A stretch of 13,600 nucleotides of DNA. It comes from Halomonas sp. GTDB lineage: Bacteria; Pseudomonadota; Gammaproteobacteria; Pseudomonadales; Oleiphilaceae. The notes beneath the pieces were generated by a model. That model saw only the letters and a list, made by a program, of their open reading frames with translations, was not told the origin of the DNA and did not search any database. Where the stretch lies: NCBI GenBank assembly GCA_007135745.1, contig SLIH01000236.1, positions 1 through 13,600 on the forward strand, written 5' to 3'. A program made the position numbers and the translations under genes. Shown here piece after piece: positions 1-6,738 of this stretch (positions are counted from its first letter, which is position 1; every line of letters starts with the position of its first letter).

Positions 1-162
1 AACATCAAAGAGCCCGGCGGCTTCACGGGTATGTTGATGCTCCTTCTTGATACCGGCGGGAAACTGAACGGGCATGCTGTAACCGGCAAAGGGCACCATG
101 CGCCCACCCAGCGCCTCGTGAAGGGACGTCAGCGGCGTGGTTTTCAACGTTTCTTCAGCCAT
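1..162 (-). CDS. gcvT: Aminomethyltransferase (glycine cleavage T protein), N-terminal part, cut by window edge
   Basis: Only the first 54 codons are in the window; the gene continues past base 1. The reading begins [20 protein letters not shown] and runs on through [16 protein letters not shown] to an AAGLFDV segment. This is the standard GcvT amino end ([24 protein letters not shown]...AAGLFDVSHMG). GcvT takes the aminomethyl group from lipoylated GcvH and, with tetrahydrofolate, releases ammonia and 5,10-methylene-THF in the cytoplasm. The ATG at 160-162 is supported by AGGTGAG on the minus strand (171-177), 8 nt upstream. The gene lies downstream of, and codirectional with, the XRE-cupin regulator, 100 bp after its stop. 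It has its own copy of the palindromic operator at 230-243, so it need not rely on readthrough from the regulator. Identity is firm from the residues seen; nothing can be said of the C-terminal domain. Confidence 0.92.
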   Translation of the reverse strand, partial: MAEETLKTTPLTSLHEALGGRMVPFAGYSMPVQFPAGIKKEHQHTREAAGLFDV

Positions 163-194
163 GATGGGGTCTCACCTGTGTCGTCAGCGGTAAT

Positions 195-214
195 TGCATG
201 AGCTCTATCATGCA
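195..214. repeat. Inverted repeat in the gcvT leader/promoter
   Basis: TGCATGA (195-201) and TCATGCA (208-214) form a perfect 7-bp inverted repeat around a 6-bp spacer. It lies between the putative operator at 230-243 and the gcvT start. It could be a second regulator site, or a short RNA hairpin if transcription starts upstream of it. It overlaps the best candidate -10 hexamer (CATGAT on the minus strand), which favours a role in initiation. The function is not established. Confidence 0.4.
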
Positions 215-229
215 TAAAGAGATACGAAT

Positions 230-243
230 TTTCCAATAGGAAA
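230..243. promoter_or_regulatory. Putative XRE-cupin operator upstream of gcvT
   Basis: TTTCC-AATA-GGAAA is a 5-4-5 palindrome. Read on the minus strand, the direction of gcvT, it is GTTTCCTATTGGAAAATT, which nearly matches the second site at 967-980 read toward gcvH (GTTTCCGATAGGAAATTT). It lies 68 bp from the gcvT start. A degenerate extra half-site, ATTTCCACTATC, follows at 248-259. The minus-strand TTGGAA inside the palindrome could serve as a -35, with CATGAT as a -10 at 18-bp spacing, which would suit repression. Assignment to the adjacent regulator is inferred from repetition and position. Confidence 0.6.
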
Positions 244-262
244 CTTTATTTCCACTATCAGC

Positions 263-880
263 CTATGCGGTCACCCAAAGCACCTCAGCATCCTCTTCGC
301 TCAGCGAGACCAGCACATGTCCCATGGTGCAGTCGTAATAGGCGGAATCGCCGGCCTGCAAAGTGACCGGTTCATAGAATTCGGTATAGAAGAGAATGGT
401 GCCAGAGAGCACATAGAGGAACTCTTCCCCGTCATGTCGAACCCATTCCGGAAAGTCCTCGAAACTGCGAGCTCGTACCCGGGTGGTGAACGGCACCATC
501 TTCTTCTGGCTGAGCTCCGTTGCCAGCAGCTCATGCTCGTAAGTCGCTGTGGGGTGTGGCTTTCCTTCACCGCGGCGGGTGATGTCGCGACGCCCGCTGG
601 GCTTGACGCCCGGGCTGGGTTCCGTGAAGAGCTGCGGCAGGTCGATGCCAAGGCCGTTGACCAGCTTGCTGACCACCGAGAAGGTGGGCGAGATCTGCTC
701 GTTCTCGATCTTGGAGAGCGTTGACCGGGCCAATCCTGTCAGTTTGCTCGCCTCTTCCAGGGTCAGGTTCTGCCCCAGACGCAGCTCCTTCACACGCTGC
801 CCCAGCCGCAGCGGCTGGACAACGGCTTCGCTCGCATCGGCGTGGGTGACTTCCAGGGCCTCGCGTTGTTTTTCGCTCAT
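263..880 (-). CDS. XRE-family HTH transcriptional regulator with C-terminal cupin domain, likely regulator of the glycine cleavage genes
   Basis: This 205-residue protein has an XRE/Cro-type helix-turn-helix at about 25-85 (LGQRVKELR...LTLEEASKLTGLARSTLSKIENEQISP) and a cupin-2 fold at about 125-200 (HDGEEFLYVLSGTI, LQAGDSAYYDCTMGHVL). H149, E153 and H188 are at usual cupin metal-ligand positions. XRE-cupin regulators (PuuR and SutR type) normally sense a small metabolite in the cupin and bind a short palindrome. The gene sits between gcvT and gcvHP, so glycine, or a product of one-carbon metabolism, is the natural inferred effector. The ATG at 878-880 has GGAGAG on the minus strand at 890-895. 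A good TATAAT (minus strand, 951-956) lies upstream, and the palindrome at 967-980 covers its -35 position, suggesting autoregulation. Family assignment is firm; target and effector are inference. Confidence 0.9.
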   Translation of the reverse strand: MSEKQREALEVTHADASEAVVQPLRLGQRVKELRLGQNLTLEEASKLTGLARSTLSKIENEQISPTFSVVSKLVNGLGIDLPQLFTEPSPGVKPSGRRDITRRGEGKPHPTATYEHELLATELSQKKMVPFTTRVRARSFEDFPEWVRHDGEEFLYVLSGTILFYTEFYEPVTLQAGDSAYYDCTMGHVLVSLSEEDAEVLWVTA

Positions 881-908
881 GAATCAGGGCTCTCCGGACG
901 GTTTCTTG

Positions 909-929
909 ATCACAATTCGAGTATCACAA
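909..929. repeat. Tandem ATCACAA direct repeat in the regulator leader
   Basis: ATCACAA occurs at 909-915 and again at 923-929, a 14-bp period. On the minus strand it reads TTGTGAT twice. It lies between the regulator's probable -10 and its start codon. It resembles half of a CRP-like site but is direct, not inverted. No function can be assigned. Confidence 0.3.
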
Positions 930-950
930 CACCCGAGAAACAACACAAGC

Positions 951-979
951 ATTATAAGCCCCTTTGTTTCCGATAGGAA
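951..979 (-). promoter_or_regulatory. Putative sigma-70 promoter of the XRE-cupin regulator
   Basis: The minus strand carries a consensus -10, TATAAT (951-956). At a 17-bp spacing the -35 would be TTCCTA (974-979), a poor match lying inside the palindrome at 967-980. The operator would therefore cover the -35 and block RNA polymerase when occupied. The -10 is convincing; the -35 is weak. Confidence 0.5.
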
Positions 980-980
980 A
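967..980. promoter_or_regulatory. Putative XRE-cupin operator in the regulator/gcvH divergent region
   Basis: TTTCC-GATA-GGAAA is a 5-4-5 palindrome, nearly identical over 18 bp to the site before gcvT at 230-243. It lies 86 bp from the regulator start and 94 bp from the gcvH start, so one bound dimer could affect both directions. Two close copies flanking one regulator gene, each in front of a glycine cleavage transcription unit, make a shared operator the simplest reading. Confidence 0.65.
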
Positions 981-1074
981 TTTTTGTTGTCTCCATGAAA
1001 ATCGATTGGTAGTCTTACGGTAACCCGCACGAGTGCTCGGGATTCGCAATTCACCAGTCGACGAGGGTCCAGTC

Positions 1075-1467
1075 ATGACAGCCACCCCAGAGGAACTGCT
1101 CTACACCGAAAGCCACGAATGGATTCGGGATAATGGCGACGGTACCGTCACCATGGGCATTACCGATCACGCTCAGAGCCAGCTCGGCGACGTGGTCTTT
1201 GTGGAACTTCCGGAAGACGGTCAGGCCTTCGAAAAAGGCGACGATCTTGCCGTGGTGGAATCGGTGAAATCCGCCTCCGACATCTATTCCCCCGTGGGCG
1301 GAACCGTCGAAGGCGTTAACGAAGAGCTTGAGGACGCCCCCGAGACCGTCAACGAAGACTGCTACGGCGGCGGCTGGATGGTGAAACTGAAAGTCGACAA
1401 TCCCGATGAATTGCAGGGACTGCTGACTGCCGAGCAGTACGCCGCTCATATCGCCAGCGAAAGCTGA
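1075..1467 (+). CDS. gcvH: Glycine cleavage system H protein (lipoyl carrier)
   Basis: This 130-residue protein is the usual GcvH length. It opens MTATPEELLYTESHEWIRD and has GITDHAQSQLGDVVFVELP. The lipoylation segment VVESVKSASDIYSPVGG places the acceptor lysine at K65, equivalent to E. coli K64. The C-terminus (YGGGWMVKLK...LLTAEQY) is also standard. GcvH carries the aminomethyl group from GcvP to GcvT, and reducing equivalents to lipoamide dehydrogenase, in the cytoplasm. I chose the ATG at 1075 because GAGGG (1063-1067) lies 7 nt upstream and homologues start here. An in-frame upstream start at 1033 would add 14 residues without family support. gcvP follows after 12 bp, so the two are cotranscribed. 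The operator at 967-980 lies upstream and probably controls both. Confidence 0.97.
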   Translation: MTATPEELLYTESHEWIRDNGDGTVTMGITDHAQSQLGDVVFVELPEDGQAFEKGDDLAVVESVKSASDIYSPVGGTVEGVNEELEDAPETVNEDCYGGGWMVKLKVDNPDELQGLLTAEQYAAHIASES

Positions 1468-1479
1468 GGAGGTTTTTTG

Positions 1480-4356
1480 ATGAATGCCAGGTCTTCCCTG
1501 ACAGACGCCACCGTTGCACAGCTCACGGACCGTCCGTTCAGCGATCGTCACATCGGTCCGAATGCCGACGACGAAGCCGCCATGCTGAGTCGGCTGGACA
1601 TTTCGTCCATTCAGGAACTTATCCGGCAGACCGTGCCGGAAGGCATTCGCATGGATGGCGAGCTGGCAATGGAAGACGGCCTGTCGGAAGAACAGGCGCT
1701 GGCCGAGCTGCGCGCCGTCGCCAGCCGCAACCAGGTTTTCCGCTCCTTCATTGGCCAGGGCTATTACCCCACCCGAATGCCGGCGGTCATCCAGCGCAAC
1801 GTGCTGGAAAACCCCGCCTGGTATACCGCCTACACGCCCTATCAGCCGGAAATCTCCCAGGGCCGCCTGGAATCGCTGGTGAACTTCCAGCAGGTGGTCA
1901 TGGACCTCACCGGACTGGACCTGGCAAATGCCTCACTGCTTGATGAAGCCACGGCCGCCGCCGAAGCCATGTCCCTGTGCCGTCGCGGCAACCGCAAGAA
2001 CAAGAGTGATGTGTTCTTCGCGGCCGACGACCTGCACCCGCAGACGCTGGATGTGCTGCGCACCCGGGCTTCCCACATGGACATTGAGCTGGTGGTGGCA
2101 CCGGCAAACGAGATTGAGAAACACGAACCCTTCGGCGCCCTCTTCCAGTACCCTGCAACTACCGGCGAGATCCCGCCGCTGGGGGAACTGGCTGAAAAGG
2201 CACGCGAGAAAGGCGCCATGGTGTCTGTGGCCAGCGACCTGCTGGCGCTGATGCTGCTGCGCTCGCCCGGTGAACTGGGTGCGGACATTGTATTCGGTTC
2301 CGCCCAGCGCTTCGGCGTCCCCATGGGTTACGGCGGCCCGCACGCGGCCTTCTTCGCCACCCGGGACAAGCTCAAGCGCCAGGTACCCGGCCGCATCATC
2401 GGTGTGTCCAAGGACAGCCGTGGCAAGCCCGGCCTGCGCATGGCCATGCAAACCCGCGAACAGCACATCCGCCGTGAAAAGGCCACCTCCAACATCTGTA
2501 CCGCCCAGGCGCTGCTGGCCAATCTGGCCGCCTTCTACGCCGTCTATCACGGCCCGGAAGGCCTGCGGAACCAGGCGGAACGTGTTCATCGCCTGACCGC
2601 GATTCTCGCCCACGGCCTGAGCGCCGGTGGCGTGGAGGTTCCCGCACGCTACTTCGACACCCTGACCTTCAAGGCCGGTGACGAGGTTCACGAGCGGGCA
2701 CAGGCAGCGCAATGCAACCTGCGGCGCCTGCCTGATGGCCGTGCCGGGGTAAGCCTGGACGAGACCTGCACCGAGGATGATGTGGCCATGCTGCTCGATA
2801 TCATCCTGGGCGAAGGCCATGGCCAAAAAGTCGAGGAACTGGATGCCGCCATCGTGGGCGGTGCGGAAACCGGCATCACCAGGGAAATGCGCCGTGAAGA
2901 CGCAGTCCTGACCCATCCGGTATTTAACCGCTACCACAGCGAAACCGAGCTGCTGCGCTATATCCGCCGCCTCGAGAACCGCGACTATTCCCTGGTTCAC
3001 GGCATGATCCCGCTGGGCTCCTGCACCATGAAGCTCAACGCCACGGCCGAGATGATGCCGGTTTCCTGGCCGGAATTCGCGGAGATCCATCCCTTTGCCC
3101 CGGCCGAACAGGCCCAGGGCTACAAGCAGCTACTCGACGAGCTGGAAGAACAGCTGCGGGAAATCACCGGCTATGACGCCATCTCCCTGCAGCCCAACTC
3201 CGGCGCCCAGGGCGAATACGCCGGTCTGCTGGCGATTCGCCGTTACCATGAAGCGAAGGGCGAAGGGCACCGCGATGTCTGCCTGATCCCCGAATCCGCC
3301 CATGGCACCAACCCGGCCTCCGCCGCCATGATGGGCATGAAGGTGGTTATCGTCGATTGCGACAGCGACGGCAATGTTGATCTGGACGATCTCCAGGCCA
3401 AGGCAGAGCAGTACAGCGACCGCCTGTCCTCGTGCATGATCACCTACCCCTCGACCCACGGGGTCTACGAGGAATCGGTCACCAAGCTGTGCGACATCAT
3501 CCATGAGCACGGCGGTCAGGTGTATCTCGACGGTGCCAACCTGAACGCCCAGGTGGGCCTGGTGCAGCCTACACTGGTGGGCTCGGATGTCTCCCACCTG
3601 AACCTGCACAAGACCTTCGCCATCCCTCACGGCGGTGGCGGTCCCGGCATGGGTCCGATCGGGGTACGCAGTCACCTGGCGCCCTACCTGCCCGGTCACG
3701 CGGAATCCGGTGATGCCACCGGCGCGGTATCGGCCACGCCTTACGGGTCTGCCGGCATCCTCCCGATTACCTGGATGTACAACCGCATGCTGGGCCGTGA
3801 AGGCCTGCGTCGCAGCACGGAAATCGCCATTCTCAGCGCCAACTACCTGGCCGAGGAGCTGGCAAAGGATTACCCGATTCTCTATCGCGGACGTAACGGT
3901 CGCATCGCCCACGAGTGTATTCTCGATCTGCGCCCGCTCAAGGAAGCAACCGGAGTGACGGAAGAAGATGTGGCCAAGCGACTGATGGATTATGGCTTCC
4001 ACGCGCCGACCATGTCCTTCCCGGTGCCGGGTACGCTCATGATTGAGCCGACGGAATCGGAATCCCTGGAAGAGTTGGATCGATTCGTTGAAGCCATGCG
4101 TGGCATTCACCAGGAAATCGATAAGGTGGGCAGAGGGGAATGGCCCGCGGATAACAATCCGCTGTGCCGAGCGCCCCATACCCAGGAAGATCTGGTCGAC
4201 GAATGGGACCGGCCCTACAGCCGTGAACTGGCGGTCTTCCCCAGCGAAGCCGTGCGTCAGGCCAAGTTCTGGCCGGCGGTCAATCGCGTGGACAACGTGT
4301 TTGGGGACCGCAACCTGGTGTGCAGCTGTCCCAGTCCCGACGTCTATCGCGACTGA
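1480..4356 (+). CDS. gcvP: Glycine dehydrogenase (decarboxylating), P protein
   Basis: This 958-residue, single-chain homodimer-type GcvP is close to the 957 residues of E. coli. The N-terminus [17 protein letters not shown] and the segments [31 protein letters not shown] and [12 protein letters not shown] are family hallmarks. The PLP-binding lysine is K711 in [20 protein letters not shown], and GSCTMKLNA precedes it in the C-terminal catalytic half. It decarboxylates glycine and loads the aminomethyl group onto lipoyl-GcvH. The ATG at 1480 is preferred because AGGAGG (1467-1472, overlapping the gcvH stop) lies 7 nt upstream; the adjacent TTG at 1477 would leave only 4 nt. No frameshift or missing key motif was seen. 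The gene ends 21 bp from the convergent amidohydrolase, with a GC hairpin in the gap. Confidence 0.98.
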   Translation: MNARSSLTDATVAQLTDRPFSDRHIGPNADDEAAMLSRLDISSIQELIRQTVPEGIRMDGELAMEDGLSEEQALAELRAVASRNQVFRSFIGQGYYPTRMPAVIQRNVLENPAWYTAYTPYQPEISQGRLESLVNFQQVVMDLTGLDLANASLLDEATAAAEAMSLCRRGNRKNKSDVFFAADDLHPQTLDVLRTRASHMDIELVVAPANEIEKHEPFGALFQYPATTGEIPPLGELAEKAREKGAMVSVASDLLALMLLRSPGELGADIVFGSAQRFGVPMGYGGPHAAFFATRDKLKRQVPGRIIGVSKDSRGKPGLRMAMQTREQHIRREKATSNICTAQALLANLAAFYAVYHGPEGLRNQAERVHRLTAILAHGLSAGGVEVPARYFDTLTFKAGDEVHERAQAAQCNLRRLPDGRAGVSLDETCTEDDVAMLLDIILGEGHGQKVEELDAAIVGGAETGITREMRREDAVLTHPVFNRYHSETELLRYIRRLENRDYSLVHGMIPLGSCTMKLNATAEMMPVSWPEFAEIHPFAPAEQAQGYKQLLDELEEQLREITGYDAISLQPNSGAQGEYAGLLAIRRYHEAKGEGHRDVCLIPESAHGTNPASAAMMGMKVVIVDCDSDGNVDLDDLQAKAEQYSDRLSSCMITYPSTHGVYEESVTKLCDIIHEHGGQVYLDGANLNAQVGLVQPTLVGSDVSHLNLHKTFAIPHGGGGPGMGPIGVRSHLAPYLPGHAESGDATGAVSATPYGSAGILPITWMYNRMLGREGLRRSTEIAILSANYLAEELAKDYPILYRGRNGRIAHECILDLRPLKEATGVTEEDVAKRLMDYGFHAPTMSFPVPGTLMIEPTESESLEELDRFVEAMRGIHQEIDKVGRGEWPADNNPLCRAPHTQEDLVDEWDRPYSRELAVFPSEAVRQAKFWPAVNRVDNVFGDRNLVCSCPSPDVYRD

Positions 4357-4363
4357 GGCCTTA

Positions 4364-4394
4364 CCGGCCGGACACCCTCAGGGGTTCCGGCCGG
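4364..4394. terminator. GC-rich hairpin between convergent gcvP and the amidohydrolase (possible bidirectional terminator)
   Basis: CCGGCCGG (4364-4371) and CCGGCCGG (4387-4394) can pair as an 8-bp stem. An inner ACCC/GGGT pairing lies in the 15-nt loop. The stop codon of the minus-strand amidohydrolase (4378-4380) lies within the loop, so the hairpin partly overlaps that gene. There is no T-tract on either side, so it may pause or protect 3' ends more than it terminates intrinsically. Confidence 0.45.
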
Positions 4395-6015
4395 AATCTC
4401 CATCCTCCCAGACCGCAACACCGTCCACCCAGGTCTGAACAACCCGCGCAAACGCCTGTGACGGATGATCGCTGAGTATCGCGAGATCCGCCGGAGCATC
4501 CACTGCGAGACCCGGCCCCGGTTCCCCATGAATGGCATGGTAGCCACCACTTGAGTAGGCCGCTACGGCATCCTCCAGGGTGATGGCTTCGTCCGCACTG
4601 ACCACACGCCCATCCGGTGTACGCCGTGACACGGCCATGCCAATATTGGTGAGCGGATCCAGCGGCCCACAGGGGTTATCAGACGACAGCGCAAGAGGGA
4701 CACCGCGCCGCTGCAGGGAGGCGGCCGGCAGACAGCGCAGCCTGGGCACCACCCGGGTATCCAGGAAGGTCTCGCCGAAATGGCCAAGAAAACCAGGCTG
4801 GATCGAGGCGACAGCACCACAGTCCGCCACCGCATCCAGTTCCTTCTCGCCCAGCAGCGTCAGGTGCTCCAGGGTCGCATTGCGGATGCCGGCCACGCGA
4901 AGCCCCCGGCAGGCACATTCCGTGGCGTGATTGCCCAGAGCGTGGATTTTTGGGCGCACACCGTCGCTGGCCAGTCCGGCGAGCCGGTCATTCAGGGTCT
5001 GCTGCTCCATACGCAGATACGGAAGCCAGACCTGCCCCCGCCGATAAACCGCCCGATAGCGCAGAAGATCCCGCACGGGACGAAGGTTTCCCTTCAGCGC
5101 CTGGACCATGGCGCCTCCGGTCATTTCCAGCGCATGCAGCGGCGAAAGGCACATGGCGCACTTGTGGGCCCCATCCAGAAACAGCTTCGCACTGCGCGGC
5201 CCTTCCCCGCAGTGGGGGCAGAGCTCCAGTGTGTCACCGGGGTTCATGAAGCTGTCACCCGATACGCCTGACCAGGACAGCTTCAGCGGGGTGTTCTCCG
5301 CCAGGCGGGCCATGGCACCGGAAACCGCCAGCGGAATGCAGGGATCATGGGCCCGGGTGATCCCCAGGGCCAGATGGCGCTCGGCTTCGGCGGCAAGCAA
5401 TTGCTCATGGCCGTATTCCCCCGAATCCCTCGCCAGACCCGACAGGGCGCATTGGAGGGCCCAGGCACTGGCACTCTCCCAAAGCAGACCCGTTCGGCAT
5501 CCCCGGCGGTACTCGATGTCCCCCGGACCGGAAACCCTCGGCAACTGTCCACCGAGACGCTCAAGACCACTGCCGGACAGCAGCCCCCGATGCAGGGATA
5601 CATCCATGATCAATACCGGACGCGCTCCCGAAGCGAGCTCCAGCTCATCGGCATCGGGCATGCCACCTTTCCAGAGATCAAAATCCGCACCCATGGCCAA
5701 CACCCAGCTTTCCCGGGGCCGGCTCTGGGCGTGACGGGCCACCGCCTCAAGCACCTCGGTGCGCGAGCCCCAACCACTTCCATCGGCGGCCTGGGGCAGC
5801 CAGGCGCTTACGGACAGGTGGGTGTGGGCGTCAACGAAACCAGGCAGCAGATGCCGACCTGCCAGATCCCGCACCTCCACAGCCTCGGGCCGAGGCTCAT
5901 CGGCGCTGCCCATGGCACTGATCCTGCCATCCGCGATCGCCAGCCACCCCCGCTCCGCCCGGGGCGGAACGCCAGCCCAGATCATGGCGTTGTCCAGAAC
6001 GATGGTATCTCCCAC
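4378..6015 (-). CDS. YtcJ-like metal-dependent amidohydrolase (amidohydrolase 3 family) with an unusual paired CxxC insertion
   Basis: This 545-residue protein follows the YtcJ/amidohydrolase-3 plan. It has a small beta N-terminal domain ending LLPGFVDAHTHL (metal-binding HxH at H64 and H66), KLFLDGA at 277-283, IHALGNHATE, ATLEHLTLL, a late LSSDNPCGPLDPLTNIGMAVSRRT metal/Asp segment, and a C-terminal GLAVDAPADLAIL strand. Enzymes of this family hydrolyse amide, carbamate or formamide bonds; the substrate here is unknown. Unusual is a CPHC (C266, C269) plus CAMC (C286, C289) pair bracketing the KLFLDG strand, which looks like a structural zinc or iron site. The start is GTG at 6013-6015, with AGAGGG on the minus strand at 6022-6027 and no better ATG nearby. 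There is no signal peptide, so it is cytoplasmic. It is divergent from the dehydrogenase operon across a palindrome at 6058-6073 and probably belongs to the same TetR regulon. Confidence 0.85.
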   Translation of the reverse strand: MGDTIVLDNAMIWAGVPPRAERGWLAIADGRISAMGSADEPRPEAVEVRDLAGRHLLPGFVDAHTHLSVSAWLPQAADGSGWGSRTEVLEAVARHAQSRPRESWVLAMGADFDLWKGGMPDADELELASGARPVLIMDVSLHRGLLSGSGLERLGGQLPRVSGPGDIEYRRGCRTGLLWESASAWALQCALSGLARDSGEYGHEQLLAAEAERHLALGITRAHDPCIPLAVSGAMARLAENTPLKLSWSGVSGDSFMNPGDTLELCPHCGEGPRSAKLFLDGAHKCAMCLSPLHALEMTGGAMVQALKGNLRPVRDLLRYRAVYRRGQVWLPYLRMEQQTLNDRLAGLASDGVRPKIHALGNHATECACRGLRVAGIRNATLEHLTLLGEKELDAVADCGAVASIQPGFLGHFGETFLDTRVVPRLRCLPAASLQRRGVPLALSSDNPCGPLDPLTNIGMAVSRRTPDGRVVSADEAITLEDAVAAYSSGGYHAIHGEPGPGLAVDAPADLAILSDHPSQAFARVVQTWVDGVAVWEDGDSGRNP

Positions 6016-6053
6016 AGCGCGCCCTCTTGCCTGAATGCCCGTCAGGGTACAGA

Positions 6054-6081
6054 ATTGTACTGACTGGTCAGTATATTCCTA
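6054..6081 (-). promoter_or_regulatory. Putative promoter of the amidohydrolase gene, spanned by the palindrome
   Basis: On the minus strand TAGGAA (6076-6081) and TACAAT (6054-6059) are separated by 16 bp. The 16-bp palindrome at 6058-6073 fills almost the whole spacer, the classical position for a repressor to exclude RNA polymerase. The -10 is good; the -35 is mediocre. Confidence 0.45.
6058..6073. promoter_or_regulatory. Perfect 16-bp palindrome, putative TetR operator
   Basis: TACTGAC-TG-GTCAGTA has two perfect 7-bp arms around a 2-bp centre, typical in size and symmetry for a TetR-family operator. It lies in the 132-bp gap between the divergent amidohydrolase and the subunit-3/GMC/tetR operon. 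A plus-strand TATATT (6072-6077) abuts it, so both directions could be repressed together. I saw no second copy in the window. The cognate regulator is most likely the tetR gene at 8285. Confidence 0.65.
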
Positions 6082-6147
6082 CGCCATCCGAGAACATGCA
6101 ACCGCAGAGAGGATGGCTACCGATACATCAGCAGGGAGTTCCGCCCC

Positions 6148-6738
6148 ATGGTTCGGATTGAATTGAAACGACGGAAACTGCTCAAAGGCGCGGTTCTGGT
6201 TGCGGGTGCGGCGCTCGCGGGCTATCAGATCGGGCGGTTACGATCCCCTGGCGATCCCTTCCCGGGAGTTGGTCCGGAACCCGACACCCTGGTTTTCACC
6301 CGCCGGGAAGCCGCGCTTCTGGAACACATTGGGCGTGCCATCCTGCCTTCGGGAGCACCCTGGCCTTCCCTGCGTGACGCCGAGGTGGTGCAGCGCCTTG
6401 ACGAGGAACTGTTGTTCACCGACGACCACACCCGCAGCGAATTCAGTCTGGCCCTGCGCGGTGTGGAAAACCTTCCGCTGCTGTACGGCTATTTCGACCG
6501 CTTCCAGCACCTCGCTTTGGACGACCAGCGTGCCGTCATGGAACGAGCCGAACAGACGCGGTCCGAGTTGATCCGGGCCGCCACCAATGGGGTTCGCATG
6601 GCCATCAACCTCGTTTACTTCGGCCACTCCGCCACCTGGTCCGCAATCCAGTATGACGGGCCCTTCGCGCAACTTCCCCAGCATCTGAGCCAACAGCGCA
6701 CTTTTTACCGCTCCCTGCAACAGGAGGCACAGCCATGA
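6148..6738 (+). CDS. Tat-exported gluconate 2-dehydrogenase subunit 3-like protein (small partner of the GMC dehydrogenase)
   Basis: This 196-residue protein has a twin-arginine leader: R8-R9 in KRRKLLKG, followed by the hydrophobic stretch AVLVAGAALAGYQIG (15-29). The mature part has the gluconate_2-dh3-type pattern: FTRREAALLEHIGRAILPSG near the start and AINLVYFGHSATWSAIQYDGP near the end. In the membrane-bound FAD-dependent gluconate, sorbitol and glucose dehydrogenases, this subunit assembles with the GMC flavoprotein in the cytoplasm and carries it through the Tat pathway. That fits here: the next gene is a GMC protein without its own signal peptide, and its ATG overlaps this stop by 4 bp. 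The ATG at 6148 has AGGGAG (6133-6138), 9 nt upstream. The operon is probably controlled by the palindrome at 6058-6073. Confidence 0.85.
   Translation: MVRIELKRRKLLKGAVLVAGAALAGYQIGRLRSPGDPFPGVGPEPDTLVFTRREAALLEHIGRAILPSGAPWPSLRDAEVVQRLDEELLFTDDHTRSEFSLALRGVENLPLLYGYFDRFQHLALDDQRAVMERAEQTRSELIRAATNGVRMAINLVYFGHSATWSAIQYDGPFAQLPQHLSQQRTFYRSLQQEAQP

Noticed and set aside
163..262. Possible glycine riboswitch upstream of gcvT
   Set aside because: The gap is only 100 bp and is occupied by the operator and an inverted repeat. I found no paired glycine-aptamer architecture here or in the 194-bp gap before gcvH.
1033..1074. 14-codon N-terminal extension of gcvH
   Set aside because: GcvH homologues start at the downstream ATG, which has its own GAGGG site.
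1933..4179. Two long open frames antisense to gcvP (1933-3090 and 3130-4179)
   Set aside because: Both are shadows of the conserved gcvP coding sequence with low-complexity Ala/Gly/Arg/His translations and no family motifs.
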